From: Proluteimonas flavola
GTDB taxonomy: Bacteria; Pseudomonadota; Gammaproteobacteria; Xanthomonadales; Xanthomonadaceae
DNA: 64,000 nt
Assembly (NCBI RefSeq): GCF_021191705.1
Contig: NZ_JAIWPU010000017.1
Location: 1-64,000 of the forward strand
Direction of reading: 5' to 3'
Of the stretch, positions 1 through 10,428 are shown one piece after another. A program made the translations under genes and the position numbers. The notes below the pieces were generated by a model. It saw only the letters and a program-made list of their open reading frames with translations. It did no database searches and had not been told where the DNA came from. The first letter of the stretch is position 1. The number at the start of each line of letters is the position of its first letter.

Positions 1-97
<97 letters not shown>

Positions 98-3000
98 GTG
101 ACCCGCTTCAATCTCTCCGAATGGGCGCTCGGCAACCGCACGCTGGTGCTCTACATGATGCTGGTCGTCGCGGTGGCCGGCATCTTCTCGTACGGCCGGC
201 TCGGCCAGTCCGAGGATCCGCCCTTCACCTTCAAGGCGATGGTGATCCAGACCCAGTGGCCGGGCGCGACCGCCGAGCAGGTGTCGCAGCAGGTCACCGA
301 GCGCATCGAGCGCAAGCTGATGGAGACCGGCGACTACGAGTTCGTGCGTTCGTATTCGCGGCCGGGCGAATCGCAGGTGATCTTCTTCGCCCGCGATTCG
401 ATGCGCTCCAGCGAAATTCCCGATCTCTGGTACCAGGTGCGCAAGAAGGTGGCCGACCTGCGGCCGTCGCTGCCGCAGGACATCGTCGGCCCGTTCTTCA
501 ACGACGAGTTCGGCGACACCTTCGGCAACATCTACGCGTTGACCGGCGAGGGCTTCGACTACGCGATCAAGAAGGACTATGCCGACCGCATCCAGCGCGA
601 GCTGCAGCGCGTCGACGATGTCGGCAAGGTCGAACTGGTCGGCCTGCAGGACGAGAAGGTCTGGATCGAGGTCAGCAATACGCGGCTGGCGACGCTCGGC
701 ATTCCGATGGCGGCCGTGCAGCAGGCGCTGTCGGAACAGAACGCGCTGGTGCCGACGGGCTTCTTCGAGACCGACGATGTCCGCGTGCAGCTGCGCGTCG
801 ACGGCGCGTTCGGATCGGTCGATGCGATCCGCGATTTCCCGATCCGCGCGGGCGACCGTACCGTGCGCCTGGGCGACATTGCGACCGTCGAACGCGGCTT
901 CGCCGATCCCGCTGCGCCGCGCATGCGTTTCATGGGCGAGGACGCGATCGGCATCGCGGTGGCGATGCACGACGGCGGCGACATCCTCAAGCTCGGCAAG
1001 CGACTGGAAACCGAGTCCGTGCGGCTGCAGGACACGTTGCCGGTCGGCATGGAGCTGCGCAAGGTCTCCGACCAGCCGCGCGCGGTACGCGATTCGGTCG
1101 GCGAGTTCGTCAAGGTGCTCGCCGAGGCGGTGATCATCGTGCTGCTGGTGAGCTTCGTCTCGCTGGGCTTCCGCACCGGCCTCGTGGTCGCGGTGTCGAT
1201 TCCGCTGGTGCTGGCGATGACCTTCATCGCGATGGACCAGTTCGACATCGGCCTGCACAAGATCTCGCTCGGCGCGCTGGTGCTCGCACTGGGGTTGATG
1301 GTCGACGACGCGATCATCGCGGTGGAGATGATGGCCATCCGCATGGAGCAGGGCGACAGCCGGCTCGCGGCGGCGAGTTATGCGTGGACGCACACCGCAT
1401 TCCCGATGCTGACCGGCACCCTGGTCACCGCGGCCGGCTTCCTGCCGATCGCGACCGCCGCATCGAGTACCGGCGAGTACACGCGCTCGCTGTTCGAAGT
1501 GGTGACGATCGCACTGGTGGTGTCGTGGATCGCCGCGGTGCTGTTCATTCCGCTGCTCGGCGAGAAGATGCTGCCCGATCTCGCCAATCCGCAGCCGCCG
1601 CGTCCAGGTTCTCTGGCGGCGCGTTGGCGCGACGCACGGACGCGCGCGGCCGACCGCTGGCCGACGTTCGCGTTCGCACTGGCGCCGAAGGCGCCGCAGG
1701 CCCACGACCACGATCCCTACCAGCGTCCCTTCTACCGCCGCTTCCGCGGCCTGCTGGACTGGTCGCTGACCCACCGCTGGATCGTCATCGGCGCGACGGT
1801 CGCGCTGTTCGTGGCGTCGCTGCTGCTGTTCCGCTTCGTGCCGCAGCAGTTCTTCCCCGATTCGACCCGACTGGAGCTGATGGTCGATGCCGAACTCGCC
1901 GAAGGCAGTTCGCTGCGCGCAACGGAAGCCGCTGCTGCGCGTCTCGATGCCCTGCTCGCGACACGCGAGGGCGTCGACAACCGCGTCGTCTACGTGGGCA
2001 CCGGCTCGCCACGCTTCTACCTGCCGCTCGACCAGCAGTTGCCGCAGGCCAACTTCGCCCAGTTCGTCGTGACCGCCACCGATGTCGAGGCGCGCGAACA
2101 GATCCGCGCCTGGCTGACCGACGAGGTCGCACCGGCCTTCCCCGAACTGCAGTTGCGCGTGACGCGGCTCGAGACCGGTCCGCCGGTCGGCTATCCGGTG
2201 CAGCTGCGTGTCTCCGGCGAACACGTCGAGCGCGTGCGCGGCATCGCCGATGCGATCGCCGAACGGGTGCGCGCGAATCCGAACGTCGCCAACGTCAATC
2301 TGGACTGGGACGAACCCAGCCGCATCGTGCGTCTGGTCGTCGACCAGGAACGCGCCCGCGTGCTGGGCGTGAGTTCGCAGAATCTCGCGCAGTTCCTGTC
2401 GGGTTCGCTGTCGGGCCTGCAGGTCAGCACCTACCGCGAAGGCAACGAACTGATCGGCATCGTCATGCGCGGGCCGGACGACGAACGCGGCCAGCTCGAG
2501 ATGCTCGAGAGCCTCGCCATTCCCACCTCGAACGGGCAATCGGTGCCGCTGGGGCAGGTCGCGCGGCTGGAATCGACGTTCGAGGACGGCATCATCTGGC
2601 ACCGCGACCTGCTGCCGACGATCACGGTGCGCGCCGACATCCGCGGTGATGTCACACCGCCGACCGTGGTCGCGCAGATCCTGCCGACGCTCGACGGCAT
2701 CCGCGAGTCGATGCCCGACGGTTACCGCCTGGAGACCGGCGGCACCGTCGAGGATTCGGGCAAGGGCCAGGATTCGATCAAGGCCGGCCTGCCGCTGTTC
2801 CTGTTGGTCGTGGTCAGCCTGCTGATGTTGCAGTTGCGCAGCTTCTCGCGCACCGCGCTGGTGCTGCTGACCGCGCCGCTGGGCATGATCGGCGTGACCC
2901 TGTTCCTGCTGGTGTTCCGGGTGCCGTTCGGCTTCGTCGCGATGCTCGGCACGATCGCACTGGCCGGCATGATCATGCGCAACTCGATCATCCTGGTGGA

Positions 3001-3277
3001 CCAGATCGAACAGGACATCGCCGCCGGCCACGCGCGCTGGGATGCGGTGATCGATGCGACGGTGCGCCGCTTCCGCCCGATCGTGCTGACCGCGCTCGCC
3101 GCGATCCTGGCGATGATCCCGCTGTCGCGCAGTGTGTTCTTCGGCCCGATGGCGGTCGCGATCATGGGCGGCCTCACCGTGGCGACGCTGCTGACGCTGA
3201 CGTTCCTGCCGGCCTTGTACGCCGCGTGGTTCAAGGTGCGGCGCGACGAGCCGCCACGCCCGCAGGCTCCGGCATAG
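98..3277 (+). CDS. RND-family efflux transporter permease subunit
   Basis: A 1059-residue inner-membrane proton-driven efflux pump of the AcrB/HAE-1 type, which normally works as a trimer with a membrane-fusion protein and an outer-membrane channel. An N-terminal transmembrane helix (about residues 15-33) precedes a large periplasmic loop, then a block of helices, a second large loop and a second block, the usual two-fold RND layout. The GLMVDDAI segment places the adjacent acidic pair at D403/D404, equivalent to the proton-relay aspartates of AcrB TM4. Full-length for the family. The GTG start is chosen because the conserved N-terminus begins there and an AGGGG stretch lies just upstream. 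The adaptor gene that should precede it is cut off by the window edge, so the substrate cannot be inferred. Confidence 0.93.
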   Translation: MTRFNLSEWALGNRTLVLYMMLVVAVAGIFSYGRLGQSEDPPFTFKAMVIQTQWPGATAEQVSQQVTERIERKLMETGDYEFVRSYSRPGESQVIFFARDSMRSSEIPDLWYQVRKKVADLRPSLPQDIVGPFFNDEFGDTFGNIYALTGEGFDYAIKKDYADRIQRELQRVDDVGKVELVGLQDEKVWIEVSNTRLATLGIPMAAVQQALSEQNALVPTGFFETDDVRVQLRVDGAFGSVDAIRDFPIRAGDRTVRLGDIATVERGFADPAAPRMRFMGEDAIGIAVAMHDGGDILKLGKRLETESVRLQDTLPVGMELRKVSDQPRAVRDSVGEFVKVLAEAVIIVLLVSFVSLGFRTGLVVAVSIPLVLAMTFIAMDQFDIGLHKISLGALVLALGLMVDDAIIAVEMMAIRMEQGDSRLAAASYAWTHTAFPMLTGTLVTAAGFLPIATAASSTGEYTRSLFEVVTIALVVSWIAAVLFIPLLGEKMLPDLANPQPPRPGSLAARWRDARTRAADRWPTFAFALAPKAPQAHDHDPYQRPFYRRFRGLLDWSLTHRWIVIGATVALFVASLLLFRFVPQQFFPDSTRLELMVDAELAEGSSLRATEAAAARLDALLATREGVDNRVVYVGTGSPRFYLPLDQQLPQANFAQFVVTATDVEAREQIRAWLTDEVAPAFPELQLRVTRLETGPPVGYPVQLRVSGEHVERVRGIADAIAERVRANPNVANVNLDWDEPSRIVRLVVDQERARVLGVSSQNLAQFLSGSLSGLQVSTYREGNELIGIVMRGPDDERGQLEMLESLAIPTSNGQSVPLGQVARLESTFEDGIIWHRDLLPTITVRADIRGDVTPPTVVAQILPTLDGIRESMPDGYRLETGGTVEDSGKGQDSIKAGLPLFLLVVVSLLMLQLRSFSRTALVLLTAPLGMIGVTLFLLVFRVPFGFVAMLGTIALAGMIMRNSIILVDQIEQDIAAGHARWDAVIDATVRRFRPIVLTALAAILAMIPLSRSVFFGPMAVAIMGGLTVATLLTLTFLPALYAAWFKVRRDEPPRPQAPA

Positions 3278-3292
3278 CAGGGCCGACGCATG

Positions 3293-3318
3293 CGGACGCC
3301 GGCTGCAGCCGGCGTCCG
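3293..3318. terminator. perfect GC-rich palindrome between convergent genes
   Basis: A 26-bp perfect palindrome with 13-bp arms and no loop sits between the 3' end of the RND gene and the 3' end of the convergent EF-hand gene. Its position suggests a bidirectional transcript end. There is no T-tract on either side, so it is not a canonical intrinsic terminator. Confidence 0.5.
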
Positions 3319-3327
3319 GGATCGGTC

Positions 3328-3612
3328 TCAGAGCATCTTCAGCAGGACGGCGAACTCGTCGCGGTCGAGGCGCTTGTCGCCATCACGGTCGGCCATGCTG
3401 AAATGCGCCAGCGCCGGATGGCCTGCCGGCAAGTCCGAGACCACGATGAAGCCGTCGCGATCGGTGTCGAGCCGGTCGAAGTCCAGCGCAGGCGCCGGCG
3501 TGGTGGCCGGCGCGTGCGCCGCATGGGCGGCGTGGCCCTTGCCGTGGTCATGGGCGGCGACGCTCGCCGGAATTGCGACCAGAACGGCGAGCAGCAGAGT
3601 ACGGATGGTCAT
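3328..3612 (-). CDS. small exported EF-hand protein at the end of the copper operon
   Basis: A 94-residue protein with a signal peptide (MTIRTLLLAVLVAIPASVAA), a histidine/alanine-rich linker (HDHGKGHAAHAAHA) and two EF-hand-like loops, DTDRDGFIVVSD and DRDGDKRLDRDE. It is therefore probably a periplasmic calcium- or metal-binding protein. The ATG at 3612 is preferred over the longer open frame because GAGGAG lies 8 bases upstream and it gives a clean signal peptide. It follows copB by 57 bp on the same strand, so it is probably the last gene of the copLAB transcript. The histidine-rich linker would suit copper binding, which is inference. Confidence 0.8.
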   Translation of the reverse strand: MTIRTLLLAVLVAIPASVAAHDHGKGHAAHAAHAPATTPAPALDFDRLDTDRDGFIVVSDLPAGHPALAHFSMADRDGDKRLDRDEFAVLLKML

Positions 3613-3669
3613 GCGATGTCTCCTCGGGAATGCGGATTCGGGAATGTGCAACCGGCAGCGGGCGCCGGA

Positions 3670-4641
3670 TCAGAACCAGATACGGATGCCGCCCACCACG
3701 CGGGTGTCGCGGACGTGGGCGCCGGCGTCGCGGGCGTAGTCGGCGGTCCGGCCGAATCCGCGCTCGTGGACCAGGCCGATGTACGGTGCGAAGCGACGGC
3801 TGATCTCGTAGCGCAGGCGCAGGCCGGCCTCCAGCTTGTTCAAGCCGCTGCCGATGCCTTCGGACGGTTCGTCCTCGAGCGCCGCGGTCACCTCCACCAG
3901 CGGCTGCAGCACCAGGCGGTTGGTGAAGCGCACGTCGTACTCGGCCTCGGCCTTGAGCAGGACCTGCCCGCCGCTGCCGACGTAGGCGGTGGCCGACACT
4001 TCGAACAGGTACGGCGCCAGGCCCTGGATGCCGAACGCGCCCCAGGTACGCGATGACGGACGGGTGTCCTGGCGCACGCCCGCCACGAGGTCCCACCATG
4101 GGCCGATACTGCGACCATACAGCGCCTCGATGTCCGCGCTGCCGGTCCGCCCGCCTGCGCGCTCGCCCTCGCTGCGCAGCCACAGGCGATCCAGGTCCGT
4201 CCCCAGCCACGCCTTGGCCTTCCACGACTGGCCGGTGCCGTGATCGGTGTCCCAGGCTTCGAGCCGCTCGAGATAGACCTGGTGGTGGATCGGCGAGGCG
4301 TGCTCCATCGAATGATGGTGCAGCGCGGGAAATGCCGCGGCGCGATCGGCGTCGGTCACTGCCGGAATCGGCGTCAGCGGTTCGGCCGGTGCGGCGGGGC
4401 GCAGCGTGCAGTGGCCCATCGCGGCGTGCTCGGGCGTGCAGTCGGTCGCGGCGCCGTGGTCGGCGTGCGGCGTGTCGGTGTCGGCGCGCGCGGGCAGCGT
4501 GCAGTGGCCCATTGCGGCGTGTTCGGGCGTGCAGGCAGCCGCTGCCGGCGATGCGGGCTGGGCATGTGCGCCGTGCTGGGCATGCGCCAGGGCGGGCGCT
4601 GCGAGGCCCAGTGCGGCAAGGAGGGCGATGCGCAGGTTCAT
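3670..4641 (-). CDS. copB: copper resistance outer-membrane protein CopB
   Basis: A 323-residue CopB. It has a signal peptide (MNLRIALLAALGLAAPALAHA), a metal-binding N-terminal half rich in His, Met and Cys, and a C-terminal beta-barrel-like domain ending in an aromatic residue (GGIRIWF), typical of outer-membrane proteins. The N-terminal part carries a tandem duplication: CTPEHAAMGHCTL occurs twice about 30 residues apart. CopB works with the periplasmic oxidase CopA to sequester or export copper. The start overlaps the copA stop by 4 bp (ATGA), so the two are translationally coupled. The upstream extension of the open frame is only a shadow of copA in another frame. Confidence 0.93.
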   Translation of the reverse strand: MNLRIALLAALGLAAPALAHAQHGAHAQPASPAAAACTPEHAAMGHCTLPARADTDTPHADHGAATDCTPEHAAMGHCTLRPAAPAEPLTPIPAVTDADRAAAFPALHHHSMEHASPIHHQVYLERLEAWDTDHGTGQSWKAKAWLGTDLDRLWLRSEGERAGGRTGSADIEALYGRSIGPWWDLVAGVRQDTRPSSRTWGAFGIQGLAPYLFEVSATAYVGSGGQVLLKAEAEYDVRFTNRLVLQPLVEVTAALEDEPSEGIGSGLNKLEAGLRLRYEISRRFAPYIGLVHERGFGRTADYARDAGAHVRDTRVVGGIRIWF

Positions 4642-6446
4642 GCCGAGGCCTCCTCGATGCGCACTTCCCGCATCATTCCCGCTTCCATGTGGTACAGCAG
4701 GTGGCAGTGGAACGCCCAGCGGCCGAGGGCGTCGGCGCGGACACGGAAGCTGCGCCTGCTGCCCGGCGGCATGTCGACGGTGTGCTTGCGCACCATGAAG
4801 TTGCCCTCGGCATCCTCGAGATCGCTCCACACGCCGTGCAGGTGGATGGGGTGGGTCATCATCGTGTCGTTGACCAGCACGATGCGCATGCGCTCGCCAT
4901 AGTTGAGCCGCAGCGGTTCGGCGCTGGCGAACGGGATGCCGTCGAACGACCAGGCGAACTTCTCCATGTGGCCGGTCAGGTGCAGTTCGACGTCGCGGCC
5001 GGGGTCGCGGCCATCCTCGTCGGGCGCGATGCTGGCGAGGTCGCCATAGGTCAGCACGCGCCGGCCGTTGTCGCGCAGGCCGATACCCGGATCGTCGAGA
5101 CGATGGGTGGGCGTCATGGTCTGCATGTCGACCAGTGGATTGCCCGATTCGCTGGCCGGATGCATCTGCATGCCGTCGCCGTGCGCGCCATGGCCCGCGT
5201 GCGGATCGGCCGCCGCCGGTGCACCGTGGCCTGCGTGCGGATCGCTGCCGGCGGCGGCGCCGTGCCCGCCGTGCGCACCGTGTCCGCCGTGGCCCATGTC
5301 GTCCATGGTCAGCAGCGGGCGCGGGTCCACCGACGGGATCGGCGCTTCCAGGCCCGGCTGCACCGCCAGCGTGCCGCGTGCGTAGCCGGTGCGGCCCATG
5401 TCCTGGGCGAAGATCGTGTAGGCGTCCTGTCCGGATGGCTCGACGATGACGTCGTAGGTTTCCGCTGCCGCGATGCGGAACTCGTCCACCGTCACCGGGT
5501 GCACCGGCAGTCCGTCGGCGGCGACCACGGTCATCTTCAGGCCGGGGATGCGCACGTCGAAGTAGGTCATCGCGCCGGCGTTGATGAAGCGCAGCAGCAC
5601 CTTCTCGCCGGAGCGGAACAGCCCGGTCCAGTTGGCCGCCGGCGTGGTGCCGTTCATCAGGTAGGTATAGGTGTGCGCGTTGATGTCGGAGATGTCGGTG
5701 GGGGTCATGCGCATCCGGCCCCAGGCGCGGCGGTCGGCCACGGTCGCCGCCCAGCCGTGCGCGCGCACGTCGCGGACGAAGTCGCCGACGGTCGGCTTGT
5801 AGTAGTTGTCGTACTCCGAGTACTGCTTCATCCGCCGGAACAGCCGGCCCGGGTCCAGGTCGCTCCAGTCCGACAGCAGCACCACGTGCTCGCGGTCGAA
5901 GCGGTAGGGCAGCGGTTCGATCGGGTCGATGATGATCGCGCCGTACAGCCCGGCCTGCTCCTGGAACAGCGAGTGGCTGTGGTACCAGTAGCTGCCCGAT
6001 TGCCCGAGGCGGAAGCGGTAGTGGTACTGCTCGCCGGGCGCGATCCCGTCGAAGCTCAGGCCCGGCACGCCATCCATGTTGGCCGGCAGGATGATGCCGT
6101 GCCAGTGGATCGAGGTCATCGCATCGGGCAACCGGTTGGCGACGTGCAGGTTGACGGTATCGCCCTGGCGCCAGCGCAGGATCGGTGCCGGCACGCTGCC
6201 GTTGACGGTGATCGCCGGTCGCGTGCGGCCGGTGAAGTTGACCGGCGTGGTGCCGATGGACAGATCGAAATCGGTGCCGGTGAGCACCTGCGGGCCGGTG
6301 CGGGCGTCTGCGCTGGCGGCCTGCGCCGGCAGGCGCCATGCGCCGGTGCCGATGGCGAGGCCGCCGAGGGCGAGCCCTTGGACGAAGCGGCGGCGCGACA
6401 GCGTCGACGCCCCGCCGGACGCGGGGTGGAAAGGATCGTGGTGCAT
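4638..6446 (-). CDS. copA: copper resistance multicopper oxidase CopA
   Basis: A 602-residue periplasmic multicopper oxidase. The Tat signal SRRRFVQGLALGG is at about residues 17-30. Copper ligands are visible as HWHG (114-117), WYHSHS (near 155), and the C-terminal HPIHLHG and HCHLLYHMEAGMM. A long Met/His/Gly-rich insert of DPHAGHGA-type repeats lies in the second half, as in plasmid and chromosomal CopA proteins. It oxidises and binds Cu(I) in the periplasm. The start at 6446 is supported by AGGAG nine bases upstream and by beginning shortly before the Tat motif. It sits between copL and copB. Confidence 0.95.
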   Translation of the reverse strand: MHHDPFHPASGGASTLSRRRFVQGLALGGLAIGTGAWRLPAQAASADARTGPQVLTGTDFDLSIGTTPVNFTGRTRPAITVNGSVPAPILRWRQGDTVNLHVANRLPDAMTSIHWHGIILPANMDGVPGLSFDGIAPGEQYHYRFRLGQSGSYWYHSHSLFQEQAGLYGAIIIDPIEPLPYRFDREHVVLLSDWSDLDPGRLFRRMKQYSEYDNYYKPTVGDFVRDVRAHGWAATVADRRAWGRMRMTPTDISDINAHTYTYLMNGTTPAANWTGLFRSGEKVLLRFINAGAMTYFDVRIPGLKMTVVAADGLPVHPVTVDEFRIAAAETYDVIVEPSGQDAYTIFAQDMGRTGYARGTLAVQPGLEAPIPSVDPRPLLTMDDMGHGGHGAHGGHGAAAGSDPHAGHGAPAAADPHAGHGAHGDGMQMHPASESGNPLVDMQTMTPTHRLDDPGIGLRDNGRRVLTYGDLASIAPDEDGRDPGRDVELHLTGHMEKFAWSFDGIPFASAEPLRLNYGERMRIVLVNDTMMTHPIHLHGVWSDLEDAEGNFMVRKHTVDMPPGSRRSFRVRADALGRWAFHCHLLYHMEAGMMREVRIEEASA

Positions 6447-6557
6447 CGTGGACTCCTGGCACATCCGCGCGCGTATCGGCGGATGTCGTGGACATCGGTG
6501 ACGCGTGCGCCGGATACGGAACACGCGCAGGCCTGCGGTCGCATGGCGACCGCGATG

Positions 6558-6974
6558 TCAGGCGGAGATCGGAGGCCGCAACAGCGGATGCGGGCGGACC
6601 GATGGCGGTCCGGCCGACAGCGGCGTCACCGGCGCGAGTTGCGCGGGCACCGGCGTTGCCGAGGCGAGCGCCATCGGCAGGACATGGCAGTGCTGCATGC
6701 AGATGCCCACGCAGAGCTTCATGCAGTCACTGTCGTCCGCATCGGGTGCGGCCGGATGCCGGTCGCCGTGCGTCGCGTCGGCGCGTGCCGCGCCCGCGTG
6801 CGGGCAATCCGCGACCGCGGGCTCGACGGACAGGGCAAGGACCGGCCCGGCTGACATCTCCATGATCGCCACGTGCACCGACGCCATGCCCGAGCCGATG
6901 CCGTTGAGCAGCAGCGTCACGCACAGCAGCAGACGGAACAGGAGTGGGCGCACGGCGGTTCGTGGAAGCGGCAT
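6558..6974 (-). CDS. copL: CopL-family metal-binding regulatory protein
   Basis: A protein of about 138 residues with a hydrophobic N-terminal segment (LLLCVTLLLNGIGSGMAS), a His/Asp-rich middle, the cysteine cluster CMKLCVGICMQHCH, and a C-terminus ending in PPISA. In xanthomonads a short ORF of this type upstream of copAB (copL) is required for copper induction of the operon. Position (111 bp upstream of copA, same strand) and composition fit that role. The start is uncertain: 6974 begins just before the hydrophobic segment and 7040 is an alternative, and neither has a strong ribosome-binding site. How it senses copper is not visible. Confidence 0.72.
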   Translation of the reverse strand: MPLPRTAVRPLLFRLLLCVTLLLNGIGSGMASVHVAIMEMSAGPVLALSVEPAVADCPHAGAARADATHGDRHPAAPDADDSDCMKLCVGICMQHCHVLPMALASATPVPAQLAPVTPLSAGPPSVRPHPLLRPPISA

Positions 6975-7069
6975 GAAGGCAGACGCCGCAGCATACCGCA
7001 GCGCCTGCGCCGTCCGTCCGGGCCGGGTTGCGATGTTCATGTACGAGCCGCCTACCGCGCCCATCCGGC

Positions 7070-8731
7070 CTAGACCATCGGCAGGTTCAAGCCCTGCGCC
7101 TTGGCGCAGTCCCTGGCGATGTCGTAGCCGGCATCGGCGTGCCGCATCACGCCGGTGGCCGGGTCGTTCCACAGCACCCGGGCGATGCGGGCGTCGGCTT
7201 CGGCGGTGCCGTCGCAGACGATGACCACGCCCGAGTGCTGCGAATAGCCCATGCCGACACCGCCGCCATGGTGCAGCGACACCCAGGTCGCGCCGCCGGC
7301 GACGTTGAGCATCGCATTGAGCAGCGGCCAGTCGCTGACCGCGTCGCTGCCATCGGCCATCGCCTCGGTCTCGCGATTCGGCGAGGCGACCGAGCCCGAA
7401 TCCAGATGGTCGCGGCCGATCACGATCGGTGCCTTGAGCTCACCGTTGCGCACCATCTCGTTGAATGCCAGGCCCAGCCTGTCGCGCACGCTCAGACCCA
7501 CCCAGCAGATCCGCGCCGGCAGGCCCTGGTAGGCGATGCGGGTCGCGGCCATGTCCAGCCAGCGGTGCAGGTGCGGATCGTCGGGAATCAGTGCCTTGAC
7601 CTTGGCGTCGGTCCTGGCGATGTCCTCCGGATCGCCGCTCAGCGCGACCCAGCGGAACGGGCCGATGCCGCGGCAGAACAGCGGCCGCACATAGGCGGGC
7701 ACGAAGCCCGGGAAATCGAAGGCGTTGGCGCAGCCTTCGTCCTTTGCCATCTGACGGATGTTGTTGCCGTAGTCGACGGTGGGAATGCCCTGCGCGTGGA
7801 AGGCCAGCATCGCCTCGACGTGTACGCGCATCGAGCGCTTCGCCGCATCGCGTACCGCGTCCGGATCGGTCGTCTGCGCATCCAGCCACTGCTCGACCGT
7901 CCAGCCGATCGGCAGGTAGCCGTGCACGGGATCGTGGGCGCTGGTCTGGTCGGTGACGCAGTCCGGGCGCACGCCGCGCCTGACGAGTTCGGGCAGCACC
8001 TCGGCCGCGTTGCCGAGCAGCGCGATGGATTTCGCCTCGCCGGCCTGCGTGTAACGCTCGATGCGCGCGAGCGCGTCGTCGAGATCGCTCGCCTGCTCGT
8101 CGACGTAGCGGGTCTTGAGCCGGAAATCGATGCGGCTCTGCTGGCATTCGATGGTCAGCGAACACGCCCCGGCCAGGCTCGCGGCCAGCGGCTGCGCGCC
8201 GCCCATGCCGCCCAGGCCCGCGGTGAGGATCCACCGGCCGGTCAGGTCGCCGCCGTAGTGCTGGCGGCCCATCTCGACGAAGGTCTCGTACGTGCCCTGC
8301 ACGATGCCCTGGCTACCGATGTAGATCCACGAACCCGCGGTCATCTGGCCGTACATCGCCAGGCCCTTGCGGTCGAGCTCGTGGAAGTGTTCCCACGTGG
8401 CCCAGTGCGGCACGAGGTTGGAATTGGCGATCAGCACGCGCGGCGCATCGCGGTGCGTGCGGAACACGCCGACCGGCTTGCCGGACTGCACCAGCAGGGT
8501 CTCGTCGTCGGCGAGGGTCTTCAGCGATTCGAGGATCGCGTCGTAGCAGGCCCAGTCGCGCGCCGCGCGGCCGATGCCGCCGTAGACGACGAGGTCCTCG
8601 GGGCGCTCGGCGACATCGGGATCGAGGTTGTTCTGCAGCATGCGGAACGGCGCTTCGGTGAGCCACGAGCGGCAGCTCAGTTCGTTGCCGCGCGGCGCGC
8701 GGATCGTGCGGGACGGGTCGTGGCGGTTCAT
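7070..8731 (-). CDS. hutU: urocanate hydratase
   Basis: A 553-residue HutU, which converts urocanate to 4-imidazolone-5-propionate using tightly bound NAD+. This is the second step of histidine degradation. Conserved segments include the N-terminal [13 protein letters not shown], the glycine-rich [13 protein letters not shown] nucleotide region and the C-terminal [22 protein letters not shown] lies 7-8 bases before the ATG. Length matches the family (about 555). It is downstream of hutH with a 61-bp gap and is probably co-transcribed from the hutH/hutC intergenic promoter. The hutI and hutG genes are not in the window. Confidence 0.96.
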   Translation of the reverse strand: MNRHDPSRTIRAPRGNELSCRSWLTEAPFRMLQNNLDPDVAERPEDLVVYGGIGRAARDWACYDAILESLKTLADDETLLVQSGKPVGVFRTHRDAPRVLIANSNLVPHWATWEHFHELDRKGLAMYGQMTAGSWIYIGSQGIVQGTYETFVEMGRQHYGGDLTGRWILTAGLGGMGGAQPLAASLAGACSLTIECQQSRIDFRLKTRYVDEQASDLDDALARIERYTQAGEAKSIALLGNAAEVLPELVRRGVRPDCVTDQTSAHDPVHGYLPIGWTVEQWLDAQTTDPDAVRDAAKRSMRVHVEAMLAFHAQGIPTVDYGNNIRQMAKDEGCANAFDFPGFVPAYVRPLFCRGIGPFRWVALSGDPEDIARTDAKVKALIPDDPHLHRWLDMAATRIAYQGLPARICWVGLSVRDRLGLAFNEMVRNGELKAPIVIGRDHLDSGSVASPNRETEAMADGSDAVSDWPLLNAMLNVAGGATWVSLHHGGGVGMGYSQHSGVVIVCDGTAEADARIARVLWNDPATGVMRHADAGYDIARDCAKAQGLNLPMV

Positions 8732-8792
8732 CGCGAAGTCCTTGGATGCGGTGGCGCCGGTACCCGGCGGCGGGAATGGAAGACGAGGCCGG

Positions 8793-10328
8793 TCAGGACA
8801 CGATGCCGGGCAGGGCCAGGCCGCTGGCGGCGACCAGTGCGCCGCCGCGCACCAGTGAGGTGGCGGCCTGCAGGTCGGGATGGATGTAGCGGTCCTCGTC
8901 CATGGTCGGCACGTCCCGACGCAGGCGCGCGCGTACCGCTTCCAGGGCATCGCTCGAGCGCAGCGGCGCGTGGAAATCGCAGCCCTGGACGGCGGCCAGC
9001 AGTTCGATGCCGACCACGTGCGCGGCGTTCTCGGCCATGCGGTGCAGGCGGCGCGCGCCATGTGCGGCCATCGAGACGTGGTCTTCCTGGTTGGCCGAGG
9101 TCGGGATCGAATCCACGCTGGCCGGGTAGGCGCGCTGCTTGTTCTCCGACACCAGTGCCGCCGCGGTGACCTGCGGGATCATGAAGCCGGAATTGAGCCC
9201 GGGACGCGGCACCAGGAACGCCGGCAGGCCCGACAGCGCCGGGTCCACCAGCATCGCGGTCCGGCGCTCGGACAGCGCGCCGATCTCGCAGACCGCCATC
9301 GCCAGCATGTCGGCGGCGAAGGCCACCGGTTCTGCGTGGAAGTTGCCGCCCGAGAGCACTTCGCCGGTATCCGTGAACACCAGTGGATTGTCGGAGACGC
9401 CGTTGGCCTCGTCGTGCAGGGTGTGGGCGGCCTGGCGCATCAGGTCGAGCGCGGCGCCCATCACCTGCGGCTGGCAGCGCAGGCAGTACGGGTCCTGCAC
9501 GCGGTCGTCGTTCTCCAGGTGCGAGGCGCGGATCGACGAGCCCTGCAGCAGCGCCCGCAGGCCGGCGGCCACCTCGATCTGGCCGCGATGGCGGCGCAGC
9601 GCGTGGATGCGCGGATCGAACGGCGTATCCGAGCCGCGCGCCGCTTCGGTGGACAGCGCGCCGGTGACCAGCGCCGCCTGGAACACGTCCTCGATCGCGA
9701 ACAGGCCGGCCAGCGCGCAGGCGGTGGAGAACTGGGTGCCGTTGAGCAGCGCCAGACCTTCCTTGGCGCCCAGTTCCACCGGCGCCAGCCCGGCGTGCCG
9801 CAACGCATCGGTCGCGGGCATGCGCACGCCGGCGTGGAAGGCCTCGCCGACACCCAGCATCGCCGCGGCCATGTGCGACAGCGGCGCGAGATCGCCGGAT
9901 GCACCGACCGAGCCCTGCACCGGCACCACCGGCAGCACGTCGCGCTGGAGCATCGCTTCGAGCAGCGCCAGCGTCGCCGGCCGCACGCCCGACGCCCCCT
10001 GCGCCAGGCTCGCCAGCTTCAACGCCAGCATCAGGCGAACCACCGGCAGGGGGAGAGCCTCGCCGACACCGGCCGCATGCGACAGGACGATGTTGCGTTG
10101 GAGCGTGGAGAGGTCGCCGGCGTCGATGCGCACGCTGGCGAGCTTGCCGAAGCCGGTGTTGACGCCATAGACCGGCGTGCCGCGCGCGACGATCGCATCG
10201 ACCACCTCGGCACTGCGACGCACAGCGGCGGCGTGCGCCGGATCCAGCGCCGCCTGCGCGCCACCCAGCACGGCGCGCCAGGTGGACAGCGGGACTTCGC
10301 CCGGCTGGAGCGTGATCGGATCGGTCAA
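8793..10328 (-). CDS. hutH: histidine ammonia-lyase
   Basis: A 511-residue HutH that deaminates L-histidine to urocanate, the first step of histidine catabolism. The Ala-Ser-Gly triad that cyclises into the MIO electrophile is at residues 143-145 within [14 protein letters not shown]. Other family segments are [11 protein letters not shown] near residue 54 and the C-terminal [12 protein letters not shown]. Full-length. First gene leftward of the operator region at about 10352 and divergent from the hutC repressor, so likely HutC-controlled and induced by urocanate. Confidence 0.97.
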   Translation of the reverse strand: MTDPITLQPGEVPLSTWRAVLGGAQAALDPAHAAAVRRSAEVVDAIVARGTPVYGVNTGFGKLASVRIDAGDLSTLQRNIVLSHAAGVGEALPLPVVRLMLALKLASLAQGASGVRPATLALLEAMLQRDVLPVVPVQGSVGASGDLAPLSHMAAAMLGVGEAFHAGVRMPATDALRHAGLAPVELGAKEGLALLNGTQFSTACALAGLFAIEDVFQAALVTGALSTEAARGSDTPFDPRIHALRRHRGQIEVAAGLRALLQGSSIRASHLENDDRVQDPYCLRCQPQVMGAALDLMRQAAHTLHDEANGVSDNPLVFTDTGEVLSGGNFHAEPVAFAADMLAMAVCEIGALSERRTAMLVDPALSGLPAFLVPRPGLNSGFMIPQVTAAALVSENKQRAYPASVDSIPTSANQEDHVSMAAHGARRLHRMAENAAHVVGIELLAAVQGCDFHAPLRSSDALEAVRARLRRDVPTMDEDRYIHPDLQAATSLVRGGALVAASGLALPGIVS

Positions 10329-10351
10329 GGCAATCGCTCCGCGGATTTGAT

Positions 10352-10363
10352 ATGTCTATACAT
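10352..10363. promoter_or_regulatory. probable HutC operator
   Basis: The dodecamer ATGTCTATACAT is an imperfect dyad in the 100-bp gap between divergent hutH and hutC, in a locally AT-rich patch. GntR/HutC-type repressors bind short dyads of the form TGTATATACA, and HutC sites normally lie in front of the genes they control. Assignment is by position and resemblance. Confidence 0.6.
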
Positions 10364-10428
10364 TAGTGGCCGAATCGCGCATCGTCCAGACGGGCGACGC
10401 ATCGGCGCAGCGCAGGGATGGGACACAC

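Noticed and set aside
4053-6854. 933-residue plus-strand open frame opposite copA/copB
   Set aside because: Antisense shadow of copper resistance genes, no recognisable domain.
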